Of a DNA stretch of 64,000 nucleotides, positions 35,222 to 46,699 are shown in pieces. Origin of the DNA: Mixophyes australis (taxonomy: Eukaryota > Chordata > Amphibia > Anura > Limnodynastidae). Every line of letters starts with the position of its first letter. The first letter of the stretch is position 1. A program made the translations under genes and the position numbers. The notes below the pieces were generated by a model, which was not told the origin of the DNA, did not search any database, and saw only the letters and a program-made list of their open reading frames with translations. The DNA lies in the NCBI GenBank assembly GCA_036250195.1, contig JAVHZZ010000009.1:47035061-47099060 (forward strand). The letters are read 5' to 3'.

Positions 35222-35774
35222 CATACTTGCCAACTTTTCCTCGTTGGCTTCAGGGAGATTCCAGGGGAGGTGGGTGTGCGGGGACGGGGCTTGCCGAAAC
35301 ACATAATTTTGGCTTACATGATGCCATATTTGCGCCATTAAGCCCCACCACCCACCACTTATCAATTGTGGGGGCAACAACTGGCAGGTTGCCCTGCTCT
35401 CCCGTGGGAGAGATACGGGAGTCTACCGGACATTCCGGAAGAGTAGGCAACTATGTGTTAAATAAAAGCAGCTAATGAATCTCTAGAGACTGAAGTGTTT
35501 TTTACATTTCTGTCTCCATTACTGAAGTCATGTTGTCTTACCTGTCAGTCTTTGATTAAATCTTGGTCTCCATGAAATTGGCCACCTCCATAGGCATCAA
35601 TACATGGACATAGGACACAATTTCTGAACTGTGTCATCATGTCACAGATGGCGAAGTCAACCATGTCTTGTACTGGCTCAGCATCAGGGAGAATGCCAGA
35701 CTCTTCAGGGAGTGAGGGAGATCACCCCTATTTCAGGGAGTCTCCCTGACATTTAGGGAGAGTTGGCAAGTATG
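35222..35774. mobile_element. 553-bp MITE of the CATACTTGCC family
   Basis: The ends CATACTTGCCAAC and GTTGGCAAGTATG are flanked by perfect ATTTAGCC duplications (35214-35221, 35775-35782). It is about 260 bp longer than the copy at 10378. The extra middle (about 35455-35690) is unlike the other copies, and the boundary before it ends GGCAACTATG, itself like a family end. It may be a composite or hold an old nested insertion. Confidence 0.9.
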
Positions 35775-35782
35775 ATTTAGCC

Positions 35783-38230
35783 TGCGCATACCACGTGATT
35801 TTAGAACACATTTGACCCTGGACTCCCTCTCACATCAAGAGGTTATTAAAATGTTTACGCTTAGCAGAGCAAACCTCCTGCAGCGCTATGAGTATTTGAG
35901 AGATGATTTGGAGCCATTAAAATGTTGTTTCAATGCTTTAACTGGATTGCAAAAATTATTGTGTTCTCTTCATTTTTTGGCACTGGCTCATTTCAGTCTG
36001 TGTGCTCACAGGTGTTCACAGGTTGTAATGCTCACACAGGCAACATTTTCCAGGCACTTAACATGAGTGAAGTGCTCTTAACAAGAGGTGTGATAGAACG
36101 TAACAGGCGCGCACGTAGGGGGGATTTCCAGTTGCCCAGAACCCCTCTCCACTCCGAGCCACCCCATTTCTTGACCAGCACTATTATATTTTGTGGTGGC
36201 TGATCCTCCCCCCCTGGAACCAGACATCTCACAGTATGTGGCCATGGAGCATCCAGACCCTGTTCCTCCCCTCCTGATATGGCACATGGAAATGCACTTC
36301 TTGACAGGCGCCATCCCCCGTGTGCTAACAGCTGCAGCGCCGACTGGAAGAAGGTAAGTGTAGGGGAGGTGGTTTCTAATGCACTACATTATACTACATA
36401 TTACAGGATCATTCAGGGCTGCAACTAGGGCTGCGCGATAGGGGTGACAGCCTGGGGTGCAACGTTGAAGGAGGGTGCAGTTTATGGATATTTTAGGTTA
36501 ATTTGGTTAAAATTGAGAGCTAAGGAGGGTGGTATTTCTCTTTCTCGCCCAAGGCCCTTACATTTTAAGTCACAGCTCTGGGATCACTAGTCAATGACAG
36601 CAATTATACATGATGTACAATATATAAACATCAATTACTATTATGAAGTCTGTATGTATGTAATATAGTTAATGATTACATTACGTGTATTTGCATTTTA
36701 AAATATTGTTCATAGAGATTTAAAATAATATCTCTAACAATGGTCCCATCTGTATGGTGCAAGTTGGCTCTTGTACTCATGCTAAATGCTGCTCAGCCCC
36801 ACAGGGGTTATCTTATACTGAATTATAATGGATGTAAAATAATAGATGAAAACAAGGGTAATGGAAGTTTTGCACAAGTTTCTTCTTTTATTTTTTAAAC
36901 TGGATAGAAAAAGAAATACATCCATGGATAAAAAGCTTAAAAATGTTATATCAAGTTTTGTAAGTATATGATGGCATATACAGTATCCTTGTTGGCTATC
37001 AATTTAATGGTGGGTTAGGGTGGGGATCATTTTATGGTTGATGGGAACTATTAATGTATTGGTGGGGTGAGGGGTGGGGCTATTTATCTGATGATGGGGA
37101 TTAATTACTATAATAGTGGCTTCATGGTGGTGCCTATTAATTTAAAGTACTGTAATGGGAGTATTAATTTAAATCTAATGCTGGGGTAGTTTGGAGGCTC
37201 TTAATTGAATGTGGGGCTGAGTTTGGGAGAAGGAGGGTTGATTATTAAAACGAATTATTGATGTTGGGGCTGTTTGGGGGGTAGGTCTATTTATTAAATG
37301 TGAATACTATTAATTTAATGTCGGGTCAGGTAGGTTTGCAATAAATCTAATGTGAGAGCTATTACTTTAATGTCTGTGCTGGTTGTAGGTAAAGAGGCCT
37401 AATTAACGTGGGTGCTATTGATTTAACTATGGGGGAAAAGGCCTTGTTGTTCACTCACTGTTAGACTTTCCATATATAATTTACCTATCTTTTTTTCCAA
37501 ACAGGGTCCAAACGTTCCAGGATCCATACAAGAAGCAACTGAGCTTAAGAAACCAGCAGCCACAGGTGCAAGTAAGAGAGAGCAGCACAGTCTGCCAATT
37601 TTCTTGAAAAGCCTTCCCGCTTTTGGATGATTGTCCCAATTAGTCTGGACTTTGTCCCAATCGCAGGGTCATTTGTGAGATATGTCCGATTCACACTGCA
37701 CTGCTTGTGTAGGGGGAACTGCTTGCACCTAACAGTAGTGCAAGCAGCATTGACAGTCTAAATAAGGGGGATGGGAAGAGATTTTAAAAAGTTGCCTAGC
37801 ACTGCCTAATCGTATTCCAAACCCATGGCCGGGTGAAGGGGGCGGCACAAGGGGCATGTTCTCCGGGCCCCCCTCTCTCTGAGGGCCCCCCGCCGGCTTT
37901 ATGACCTCACCTGCTGACAGCAGCCGCAGTGCTGCTGACACAGAGTTGGCGCATGCGTCAGTGTGGACCCCGCCCACCCTGTTGCTGTCAGTTAGCAACT
38001 GTCAGCAGGCTGTCAGATGTCAGATGCGGCAGCCGGGCAGGGTCCACACTGATGCATGCGGAGGTGGGGTGATGGGAATCGTAGTCCCGCGGGGGCTGCC
38101 AGGAATCGTAGTCCCGCAGAGGCTGCTGGTGCAGGAGTGGTTGCACACTGTGCTCTGAACCACCAGAAAGCAAAACAAAGCGATTCCTCGCCCAGCGGGT
38201 ATTACACTTGTGTAACAGGTCCATTTACTC
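35783..38230. other. Unassigned sequence with short repeat-like patches
   Basis: A G-rich patch near 36110-36350 and a GC-rich patch at 37840-38160 with two GAATCGTAGTCCCGC copies look like dispersed repeats, but no ends could be set. The AT-rich part 36600-37450 shows nothing. No plausible gene was seen. Confidence 0.4.
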
Positions 38231-38639
38231 ACATTATTATATTACATAGAGCAGGCTTAGCAGATTTTATTTCTACAAGGACATACATAAATATAACAGC
38301 ATTATAGCTGCATGACCAGATATTTGGTTTCACCCGGACCCTGACTAATGAGGTCCTTGGTGAGCGGATCCGGCCGGACATGCCGGCAACTGATGCAACG
38401 ATAGGAAGCCCAGTCTTAAAGGAACCGCCTAAGAATCCACAGCATCTAGACATCAATCTTTGTGAACCGCCAAACCGGAATGCCATCCTGGGAGTCACAG
38501 CAGGAGTTCCACAAAAGCATCCACCTGCGGGGAAACATGGACAGTCCAAACTAGCATTGGTCGGTGATGTCGCAGATGAGCCCACCCCACCTGTCAGTGA
38601 GGATACGGACTGGTCCGCAATACCAATTTTTGTTTCCTC

Positions 38640-39111
38640 TGCAGGACTTTGCTCGGGACCAACTTAATGATGCCACCTTGGAACATGCTTTTAAAAGTGT
38701 GACTGAGGTAAATTGGGTAGCGAAAGCTGCCCAACCTGCAGAAAGTATACCATATGTTATTGTCAAAAATTATTTTCTGTATAGAGTTGAAATTGTATAG
38801 GGTGAAAAAGTAGAACAATTAATGGTTCCTCAGGTCCATGTACCCCTAGTGTTAAAAGCAGCACACACACATGTCTGTGCGGGGACACCTAGGGGAGGAT
38901 AAAACATGGGAACAAGTTCTGCTTAGGTTTTACTGGCCCAATGTACACATAGCAGTGAAAAGGTATTGCCGGTCCTGTCCCATTTGTCAGAGAACTTGAC
39001 CCAAACCCATGTACAGGGCACCTCTCATTCCGATACCAATAGTACAAGTTCCCTCTGAACAGATAGCAATGGACCTTGTGGGGCCACTGGAAAAATCTGC
39101 ATGTGGGCACC
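38640..39111 (+). pseudogene. pol: Gmr1 integrase, zinc-finger part and first catalytic aspartate
   Basis: In changing frames this reads an N-terminal segment with QDFARDQLNDATLEHAFK, a HHCC-type region with GHLGEDKTWEQV, LRFYWPNV and RYCRSCPICQRT, then the core start IAMDLVGPL with the first catalytic aspartate (about 39074). It stops at the GCACC insertion site (39107-39111). There are frameshifts near 38640, 38800 and 38870 and an in-frame stop after CQRT (about 38999). Confidence 0.82.
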
Positions 39112-39892
39112 TGATAAAGGATTTTTACCTCCTTATGGGTTTCAATCTCCTTAATATTCTGGCAAATGTATGTATGACCATTTAATACCATTATATATAC
39201 ATGACTATTACCGTCAACCAACTCCTCACAAAGGTATTTCTAACCCAAGAAACAATATTCTTATATTCCCTTAAGTCGACAAGCTTCAAGAATAACCACA
39301 ACAAGATATAACTTAATTTAAAGTGTGTTGTATTATATTATAGAACAATAAACAGCGTAACAATATTTTACACAAAATATAGATTTCTCTTTCATCCATC
39401 TGGGGGACACTGCTTAACCATGGGGTTGAGTAGGGAGGGGAGGAGTTTGGCACCTAAAGAGTTAACTTTTTTCCCTGCTGACAGCATATCCCTCCCACCA
39501 ATTCCCCACATACCTCAGTTTGAATTGGGTGCCCTAGGAGAAGGGCTGCGCATCAGAAGAGCTCCAAGAGACAGTGAACACTGTTCACTGGTAATAGGTT
39601 TTTTCTTTGCTTTTCAAAGTTTTTTTTTGTTGATAGCAGCGAGAGGCTCTGTGTACAACTGAGCGGAATCATGGGAGAAGCGCCTGTCAGCTGGGGGCGG
39701 CCCCGCAGACAGAGGAGGTAAGACGCTTCTCACAGCGGGAAGCAGTCGGCAAGAGACTCTCCCCGCTGATAGCAGGACGGGCGCTGCCATTAGGCAGAAA
39801 GCGCCATTACTGCTGCCATTCCCCGGAAGCCAGCTGGAACATACCAAGTCCCCTCCTCCTATGGGATGGTAGTGGGTACTTGAAGGATGGCG

Positions 39893-42370
39893 CGCTAGTG
39901 ATAGCGCTGTACGGGGAACACATTCTAACAGGATTTCCCCTAAATACAGAAAGGGAAAATCGCTGTTAATGAAAAAACACAGAAGGAGATTCCAGTGGTA
40001 GGGGAATGTGTTTGAGGAACACCGCTTCCCCCCTCCTGCTGAGTGAGTACGTGGAAGATCCCTTTTGGCGCCAAAGTTCAAAAGGAGGACAGATGCAGCA
40101 GTCATTTGAAGAGAAGTGCACTGTTGACACATATCTTCCCGCTAAGTATTATAAGACAATGATGTGTTCAGAGAACTGTTGTTTAAGGAAAACTATAAAG
40201 CTCTCCAAACCTGTCTTATTTAATCAGAAATACTATGATATGTTAAATAACCTAATCTGTATTTTCTGATAAATGTTGTGGAAGTGTTTGGGCGTGCCAA
40301 ACATATTGTCTGTTCCAAATGTAATGCTAAATTGGCTTGTGATCATTGGCCCAGGTGCTCTGTGCTAATTGCAGTCATTCTGGAAAACCTGCTGCAGCCT
40401 TTCCTTGGCTAATTATACCTTATACTCTCTATATAGGATTGATAGAGAAGTATAGATTCTGACTGCATTTTTTAGAGAAGAGCATAATGTTTATAAAAAG
40501 ATTATTGCTCTCTCAGGAACAGAAATACTATCTTTGACTGGTTCATAGATGAATGTGTACCTGTATTTTGTGGTGAGAAAAATAAAGCAACAGGATTTCA
40601 CCTAAGTAGAAAGGGGAAATCGCTGTTAGCAGAGACACAGAAGGAGATGCCAGCGGTAGGGGAATGTGTTTAGAAGCACCTCTTCCCCTCCCCCGTTGAG
40701 TGAGCAGGTGGTAGATTCCTTTTGGAGCCAAAATACAAAAGGAGGTCAGATGCAGCAGTTATTTGGAGACAAGTGTACTGCTGACACATATCTTCCCCAC
40801 TAAATATCACTATATTTGTTCTGTGTAGGCATATGTATTATAAGACTATAATGTATTGAGAGAGCTTTAGGTTAAAGAAAACTATAAGCTCCCCAACCTG
40901 TCTTATTTAATCAGAAATACTATGATATGTTAAATAACCTAGTCAGTATTTTCTGATAAACATTGTGGAAGTGTTTGTGCGTATGAAACGTGATTTTGTT
41001 TTTTCCTTATCTTGTCATGACTGATAAAGGTAAAACAACTCGTGCCAAACATATGATCTATTCAAGTATTCTGGGCAGAGAGCCAGCAGGGGGGAGCTTT
41101 GTAAGAAAGCCACCCCTCCCCCTCTGCCGAGAGAGCACGTGGAGATTCCCTCTGGTGGGAAAGGACACAGCAGCTATTCGGAAGGAAGTACAGCTGCTGA
41201 TACACATCTCCAAACTCTAAGTATCATTATTTTCTCTATATATGCTGAATAGAGAAGTATAAATATTGTGGGCACATATACTAGGGAGAGCTTGATGTTA
41301 AAAAGATTACAGCTCTCCCTTCTGAAAAGTATCTTGTGTGTTATGCCTATTCTGTCTATACGTGACTTTATTTTTATTTCTCTTATGAGGGCTGATAAAG
41401 AGTAAAGCAACACGTGCCAAATAGATGGTCTGTTCCAAATGTAATGCTAAATTGGCCTGTGAGCACTGAAATGAAGCAGGTGCTCTGTGCTAATTGCAGC
41501 CATTGTAATGCAGCTGTCAGCCTTGCTTTGGCTAATTATATCTTATACTCTCTATAGACTGATAGAGAAGTATGGATTCTGACCACAATTTGAGAGAAGA
41601 GCATAATGTTTATAATAGATTATTGCTCTCTCAGGAACAGCAATACTATCTTTGGGTGTGGTAGCTTGTTTTCTACTAAAAATGTGAGGAAAACAGAGCA
41701 ACATGTGCCAAGTGTTTTTCTCCCTATTCCAAAGGCAATGCTAAATCAGCTGGTGAGCATTTAGAATCAGGGATGCTGTGAGGATTGCAGCCAGTCTGGA
41801 AGGTCTACAGCTGCTCACAGCCGTCCCTGGGCTAAGTATATTCTCTTCTCTCTATGTAGTGGTCTACTGATAGGGAAGTATAGATTTTGACTACATTTTG
41901 AGGGTAGAGCATAATATTTATAAAAGATTATCACTCTCTCATGTATGGAAATACTATCTTTTGACTTGTTCATAGATTAATTAGTATTTCTGGGTGGATA
42001 CCTTTGGTATGTACCTGTATTTTACTATGTGGTGGCTTTGTTTCCTACTAACAATGTGAGAAAAATAAAGCAACATGTGCCAAGTGTTTTTCCCGGTTCC
42101 AAATATAAGGCCAGGTTACCTGGTGAGCATTAGGATCCAGGGATGCTCTGGGCTGATTGCAGCCAATCTGAAGGAAAACCAGCTGCTTGCAGCCTTCCCT
42201 TGGCTAAATAGATTTTATACTCTCTATAGGAGATAGGGAGGTATAAGATTCTGAGTACATTCTGGGGGGAATAGCATAATAATTATAAAAAATTATTATT
42301 GCTCTCTCGTTGACAGAAATACTATCTTTTTTTGACCTGTTCATAAGATTAGTTAGTATTTTCTGTGTAA
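39893..42370. repeat. Imperfect tandem repeats in the 5' (gag-like) part of DIRS
   Basis: A block of about 400 bp starting AACAGGATTTC (39930-40317) recurs at 40585-40990. A second block with CCAAATGTAATGCTAAATTGG, GGCTAATTATA and AGAGCATAATGTTTATAA (40300-40560) recurs at 41420-41680, more diverged at 41705-41980 and again from 42060. Several copies contain a TGTGCCAAGTG word encoding CAKC, possibly part of a gag zinc-binding motif. No continuous gag frame remains. Confidence 0.75.
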
Positions 42371-42379
42371 ATATCTGGT

Positions 42380-42990
42380 GGTAGTTGAAGTTCAGACAGC
42401 CCTTTCGCGGGGGCGGGTCTGGCAGAGGCCAGACTACCAGTTCAAGGGCCGGGGGAAGCAGGAGACAGTCCCTTCCCTCTGCTTAACCAGATGGTTCGTT
42501 CAGACCAGTGCTGAACCTCAAGCAGTTAGATCTGCATCTGAGAGCAGGCTCCTTTCGGATGGAATCTCTGAGAACGGGCATAAATGGCCTGGAGACATCA
42601 GGGATGCCTGTCTCCATGTTCCGATCTGAGAGGGGCATCAGCCTTTTTCTCAGGTTTACGATAGGCACAGCTCACAATCAGTTCAGAGCTCTTCCGATCG
42701 GGCTGGCCACAGCCCCAAGGGTGTTACAAAGATTATGGCAGTTATGGCGGCACTTCTTCACTCCATGGGGGTGCAGTTAGTGTCTTATCTGGACGATCTG
42801 TTAGTCAAGGCTTCAGCAGCACAGTTGTTGGAACAACAATCTTCGCCTTAAGGGGAGGGTGCTGGAACAGCACGGCTGGCTCTTGAATATAACAAAGTCA
42901 CAGATGGTCCCTCAGCTGGTGGTTGTTGGAGGACAACCTAACAAGAGGCAGATCCTTTGCCCTGTGGGCTTGGGTCCTGGTATCCACAGA
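42380..42990 (+). pseudogene. DIRS reverse transcriptase, frameshifted
   Basis: In changing frames it reads VLNLKQLDLHLRAGSFRMES (about 42510), RDAYLHVPI-like DIRDACLHVPI (about 42600), FRALPIGLATAPRV (about 42680) and the catalytic SYLDDLLVKAS (about 42783-42815). LNITKSQMVPQ follows. The order and the YLDD box are those of DIRS-type reverse transcriptase. At least three shifts break the frame. Confidence 0.85.
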
Positions 42991-43228
42991 CGCCAGTCTG
43001 AGTGGTTGGGGGGCAGTGGTCCTTCACCTAAGGATACAGGGCCTGTGGTCAGAAAGACAGTGGGGTCTTTCCATAAATATGCGGGAGCTCTTGGCCATCT
43101 GGAAGGTGCTACAGAGAGCTCAGAGTGTTCTTCAGGGAAGGCCGATCCGCATCCACTCCGACAATGCCACGGCGGTGTCATACATAAACAAGCAAGGAGG
43201 CACCAGGAGGGCAGGAGCCTCCCTTTGA
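42923..43228 (+). pseudogene. DIRS RNase H
   Basis: An open frame of 101 codons contains STDASLSGWGAV (first catalytic aspartate), SINMRELLAIWKVL (catalytic-type glutamate) and RIHSDNATAVSYINKQGGT (second aspartate). This matches the DIRS RNase H block that follows reverse transcriptase. The frame ends soon after, before the recombinase. Confidence 0.87.
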
Positions 43229-43244
43229 ACCTCTACTCTCAGTA

Positions 43245-43850
43245 GAGTGGCGGTTCTTGACCTAGAAGACAGTCTTCCTGCTTGCCATTGCCTCGGCTAG
43301 AAGGGTCTCCAAGCGGGGAGCTCTATCTTGCAAAGAACCTTATCTGGTCTTTTATGAGGACAGAGCTGTTTTAAGGACTATTGCGTCCTTTCTCCCTAAG
43401 GTGGTCTCAGGTTTCCATGTCAATCAGGAAATAGTTGTTCCGGTGTTCAGAGAGGAACCTCTGACTCCAGGAACAAAAACAAATAAGTATTTGGACGTAG
43501 TGAGGGCATTACGTATATAGGTTAAGAGATTTGCAAAGATACGTAAGACAGATTCTCTATTTGTATTATTTGTTTTTTCTAGGAGGGGGTGGCCAGCATC
43601 TAAGCAAACTATTGCCAGATGGCTTACCCTGACAATTAAGGAGGATTATATTGTATTAATCTCCCTGTGCCGAAGGGGCGGCACGGAATGGAGCCACGGT
43701 GGACCAGCAGTGCAGGGCAGCCACCTGGTCCTCGGTCCATACCTTTACGAAATTCTACCAAATTAATGTATTTGCGTCTGGGGACGCCTCCTTTGGCCGT
43801 AGTGTTCTACGTGCAGGGAGATCAGAGCGGTCCCACCGTTCAGAGGGATT
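43245..43850 (+). pseudogene. DIRS tyrosine recombinase, frameshifted
   Basis: Plus-strand reading gives FLLAIASARRVSKRGALS (about 43275; the ARRVS arginine fits the first catalytic arginine), then YLDVVRALRI (about 43490), TDSLFVLF, GWPASKQTIARWL (about 43590) and, after a shift, an ATWSSVHTF-like segment leading into the C-terminal tyrosine region (about 43725-43830). DIRS elements use such a recombinase instead of an integrase. It ends just before the inserted gypsy LTR. Confidence 0.8.
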
Positions 43851-43866
43851 GCTTTAGTAAGTCCCC

Positions 43867-45326
43867 TGTCACGGGCACTAGGAGTCTTTGCCCAGGATAT
43901 CACCAGATGATGGACTTACCAGAGTAATATAGTTGGTACTATGGTTCTCTGGTAGCAGGGTGACAACGGAACAGGAGAAACAGCAGATGGTGAGAGAATG
44001 CTCGAGGAAAGTCTATGACTAGCAGCAACTGGTAATGAGTAGATGAATGTACACGAGGAACCAGATGGACAAGGGAACGTGAGGAAAGTCAGTGGTCTGC
44101 GTATAGCAAGTTGTACCACTGCTATAGTGAGGTGGAATGTCCAGGAGTAGCGAGGAGGTAGTGAGAGTCAGCGGTCTGCGTATAGCAAGTTGTACCGCTG
44201 TCTAGGTGAAGGAATGAAATCCAGGTGAAGGTAGGTAACAGGGAAGTCAGTGGTCTGCGTATAGCAAGTTGTACCACTGCTTATGTGAGAGGATACTTGA
44301 AACTGGTGTCACAGGGAACAGGAGTCAGTGGTCTGCGTCAGCAATTTGTACCACTGCTATATATATGGGAGGAGGGGCACGAGGAGATGAATGTAAAGCA
44401 GAGTATACACGGGGCACACAGAACTTGATCCCACGATGATATCCACAATACAACGATAACTGACAAGCACTGCTTAAGTATACAAAGTCACAATAACTAT
44501 CCAGGCAATAGGAAACAAAGTCAATGGTAACAATAGCTTCAGTGGATAGGAGGCTCCGGAGGAGAACACAACTCAGTCCAGATGGATATGCAATACACAA
44601 GCACAGTCAATGGAAAGTATGCATACCGCGGTTCAGGAGAGCAGGCTGTCAGAGAGACGTGCAGGGATACCTGAACGGCTGAAGGCCGGCAGGAGGAGAG
44701 ACCACTGGAGGGTGGAAGCGGTAATCAGGTTGGTGCAGCGCACGGCAGGTAATCCAGAATGAACGAAGCAATACTCAGGAAGCAGTAGTAAGTGGAACTG
44801 GAAACATGAAGAACACGGGAGAGTTGAGGCTGTCTGGTATCCAGTAGTAGAGGTGGAGGCAGCGGAGCGCTGACACGATAAACCCAGGAGAGTAGAGACG
44901 ATCAGGAACTCTGTGGTAGTAACGGAGGCAGCGGATAGGAATCAGCTGAGTGCAGGCACGATGAACACAGGAGAGTTGAAGTGAACAGAACCTCTGTAGA
45001 AGTAACAGAGGCAGCGGATAGGAATCAGCTGAGTGCAGACACGATGAACACAGGAGAGTTGAAGAGAACAGGAATCAGCAGGAGCTGAATACACGAGGAA
45101 CACAGGAACACCTTCAGAGGCTCATGGGGAATGAGACTCCAAGATCAGGCAACGAGGTATTGACCACAGGTGCTTTAAATAGGGAGTGTTGCCTGATCAG
45201 CCAATTAGTGAAAAGCAACAGATATTGAAGGCTTGAAAGGGCTGCACATGCGCAGACCCTCAGGATGGCGGACGGCCACGGTTCCTAAATACACGAGAAG
45301 TAGCACTCACAGTCCGGTGAGTGACA
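43867..45326 (-). repeat. Gypsy solo LTR inside DIRS, TCCCC duplication
   Basis: 1460 bp, starting TGTCACGGGCACTAGGAGT and ending GGTGAGTGACA, flanked by TCCCC at 43862-43866 and 45327-45331. It shares start, AAATAGGGAG block and ATGGCGGACGGCC block with the LTR at 2929-4190 and lies in the same orientation (minus). It has its own tandem arrays: about five GGTCTGCGTATAGCAAGTTGTACC units at 44090-44360 and two GGCAGCGGATAGGAATCAGCTGAGTGCAG-like units near 44930-45040. Confidence 0.92.
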
Positions 45327-45518
45327 TCCCCATGGTTAAGCAGTGTCCCCCAGAGGGATGAAAGAGAAAACAGGATTTATACTTACGATAAATCTTTTTC
45401 TCTGAGTCCATCTGGGGGACACTGTGGTCCCCCCTTTTTTCTTTTCTCTCCACTCCCCCCTCTGTTGAGTGGTGTATCTTGGTTGATTGGCCTCTCGTCC
45501 TAGGGCTTTGGTAATCAA
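45327..45518. repeat. DIRS internal complementary region
   Basis: Read in complement, this region carries the outer edge of the right terminal repeat (ending AAGTATAAATCCTGTTTT) joined directly to the outer edge of the left one (CTCTTTCATCC, then TCTGGGGGACACTGC). In DIRS-1 such a region is known to serve as template for joining the ends of a circular intermediate. The solo LTR lies just at its left border. Confidence 0.87.
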
Positions 45519-46699
45519 ACTGAGGTATGTGGGGAATTGGTGGGAGGGATATGCTGTCAGCAGGGAAAAAAGTTAACTCTTTAGGTGCCAGACTCCTCCC
45601 CTCCCTACTCAACCCCATGGTTAAGCAGTGTCCCCCAGATGGACTCAGAGAAAAAGATTTATCGTAAGTATAAATCCTGTTTTTGTGCCTTACATCATTC
45701 TTATTGCCTGTAATATACATATATATGTAATTGTGTTTGTGTGTTTTGACTAACTCTTATCTAAAGGTGTAGTGTGTGTGTGTGTGTATGTTTTAAGCTA
45801 TGTGTATGAGAATGCATTGTGTAGTGAAGGGGGAGGGGAAGAATCCATACAGACAAGCATGCTCACATCTCACTCAAGTCCAACGGCCATTTTTAAACAC
45901 ATTGTTACAACCAGATCTATCTGCTCTACTTTTCCCTTAAACCAACAATCCAACAAAACGTTATATTTAACAATCTGATAATAATCCATCACTTTCTATG
46001 CATAAACCAACACAGCAAACAACACATTATATATAACAATCTGATCACTTCCTGAAACCAACACAAAACCACACAGGACTATGTAAAACACCAAAGCTTC
46101 CATGACCAAAGCTTAACCAATACAGAACCATGTATAACACAAACGCCTCCATTTATATCAACAATCTATCCCAAACACAACAGGAATTCCAAACATAAAT
46201 GCTTTCATTTAAACCAACAATCTATCCCAACAAGACATGCATTTATGTAACTTTGTCCATACCAAACCAAAATCTTTCCAATCACATTTACCATCAGTAT
46301 TCAAACTTTCATTCTCACTTACAACAAGTTATCATTCATTCTCATGTCATATTCGAACATCCTCCATTCAACAACATTACAAATCCAGTCTCACACTCAC
46401 CTTTAGACACTCCATTCAAACTCCATACTAGTCAAGGCCTAAGGCCTGCTCACCTAGGAGCAAAAGGCAGCATGTCCCCTCAGTCCGAGCACCAAGCATG
46501 AAGAGAAGGCTTATTTCTCTGTGTACAGTAAAAACCTTTCTTGTGGGCGGAGTCTAGAACCTGGCTACAGTCTTTCATATGTTAATTACTAACCAAATGC
46601 TCTAAAAACCTGATTATCAAGTATCATGTTTCCCAGTGGGGGAAGGATGGCTGATTTTGTTCCCAATCAGATTCAATTCAATTGTGACTGAATCTCTTC

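Larger units (their letters stand above)
39384..45684 (+). mobile_element. DIRS retrotransposon with inverted terminal repeats
   Basis: The left terminal repeat (about 39384-39535) and right terminal repeat (about 45519-45684) are inverse copies sharing CATCTGGGGGACACTGCTTAAC, GGGGTTGAGTAGGGAGGGGAGG and GTTAACTTTTTTCCCTGC. Between them are a repeat-rich 5' part, reverse transcriptase, RNase H and a tyrosine recombinase on the plus strand, and an internal complementary region. There is no target duplication, as expected for recombinase-mediated insertion. It contains a 1460-bp gypsy solo LTR; without that it is about 4.8 kb. The coding parts are frameshifted. Confidence 0.9.

Noticed and set aside
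37840..38160. Hairpin MITE with GTAGTCCCGC repeats
   Set aside because: Some inverted similarity (GCATGCGTCAGTGTGGACC and its complement region) is present, but no terminal ends or target duplications could be fixed.
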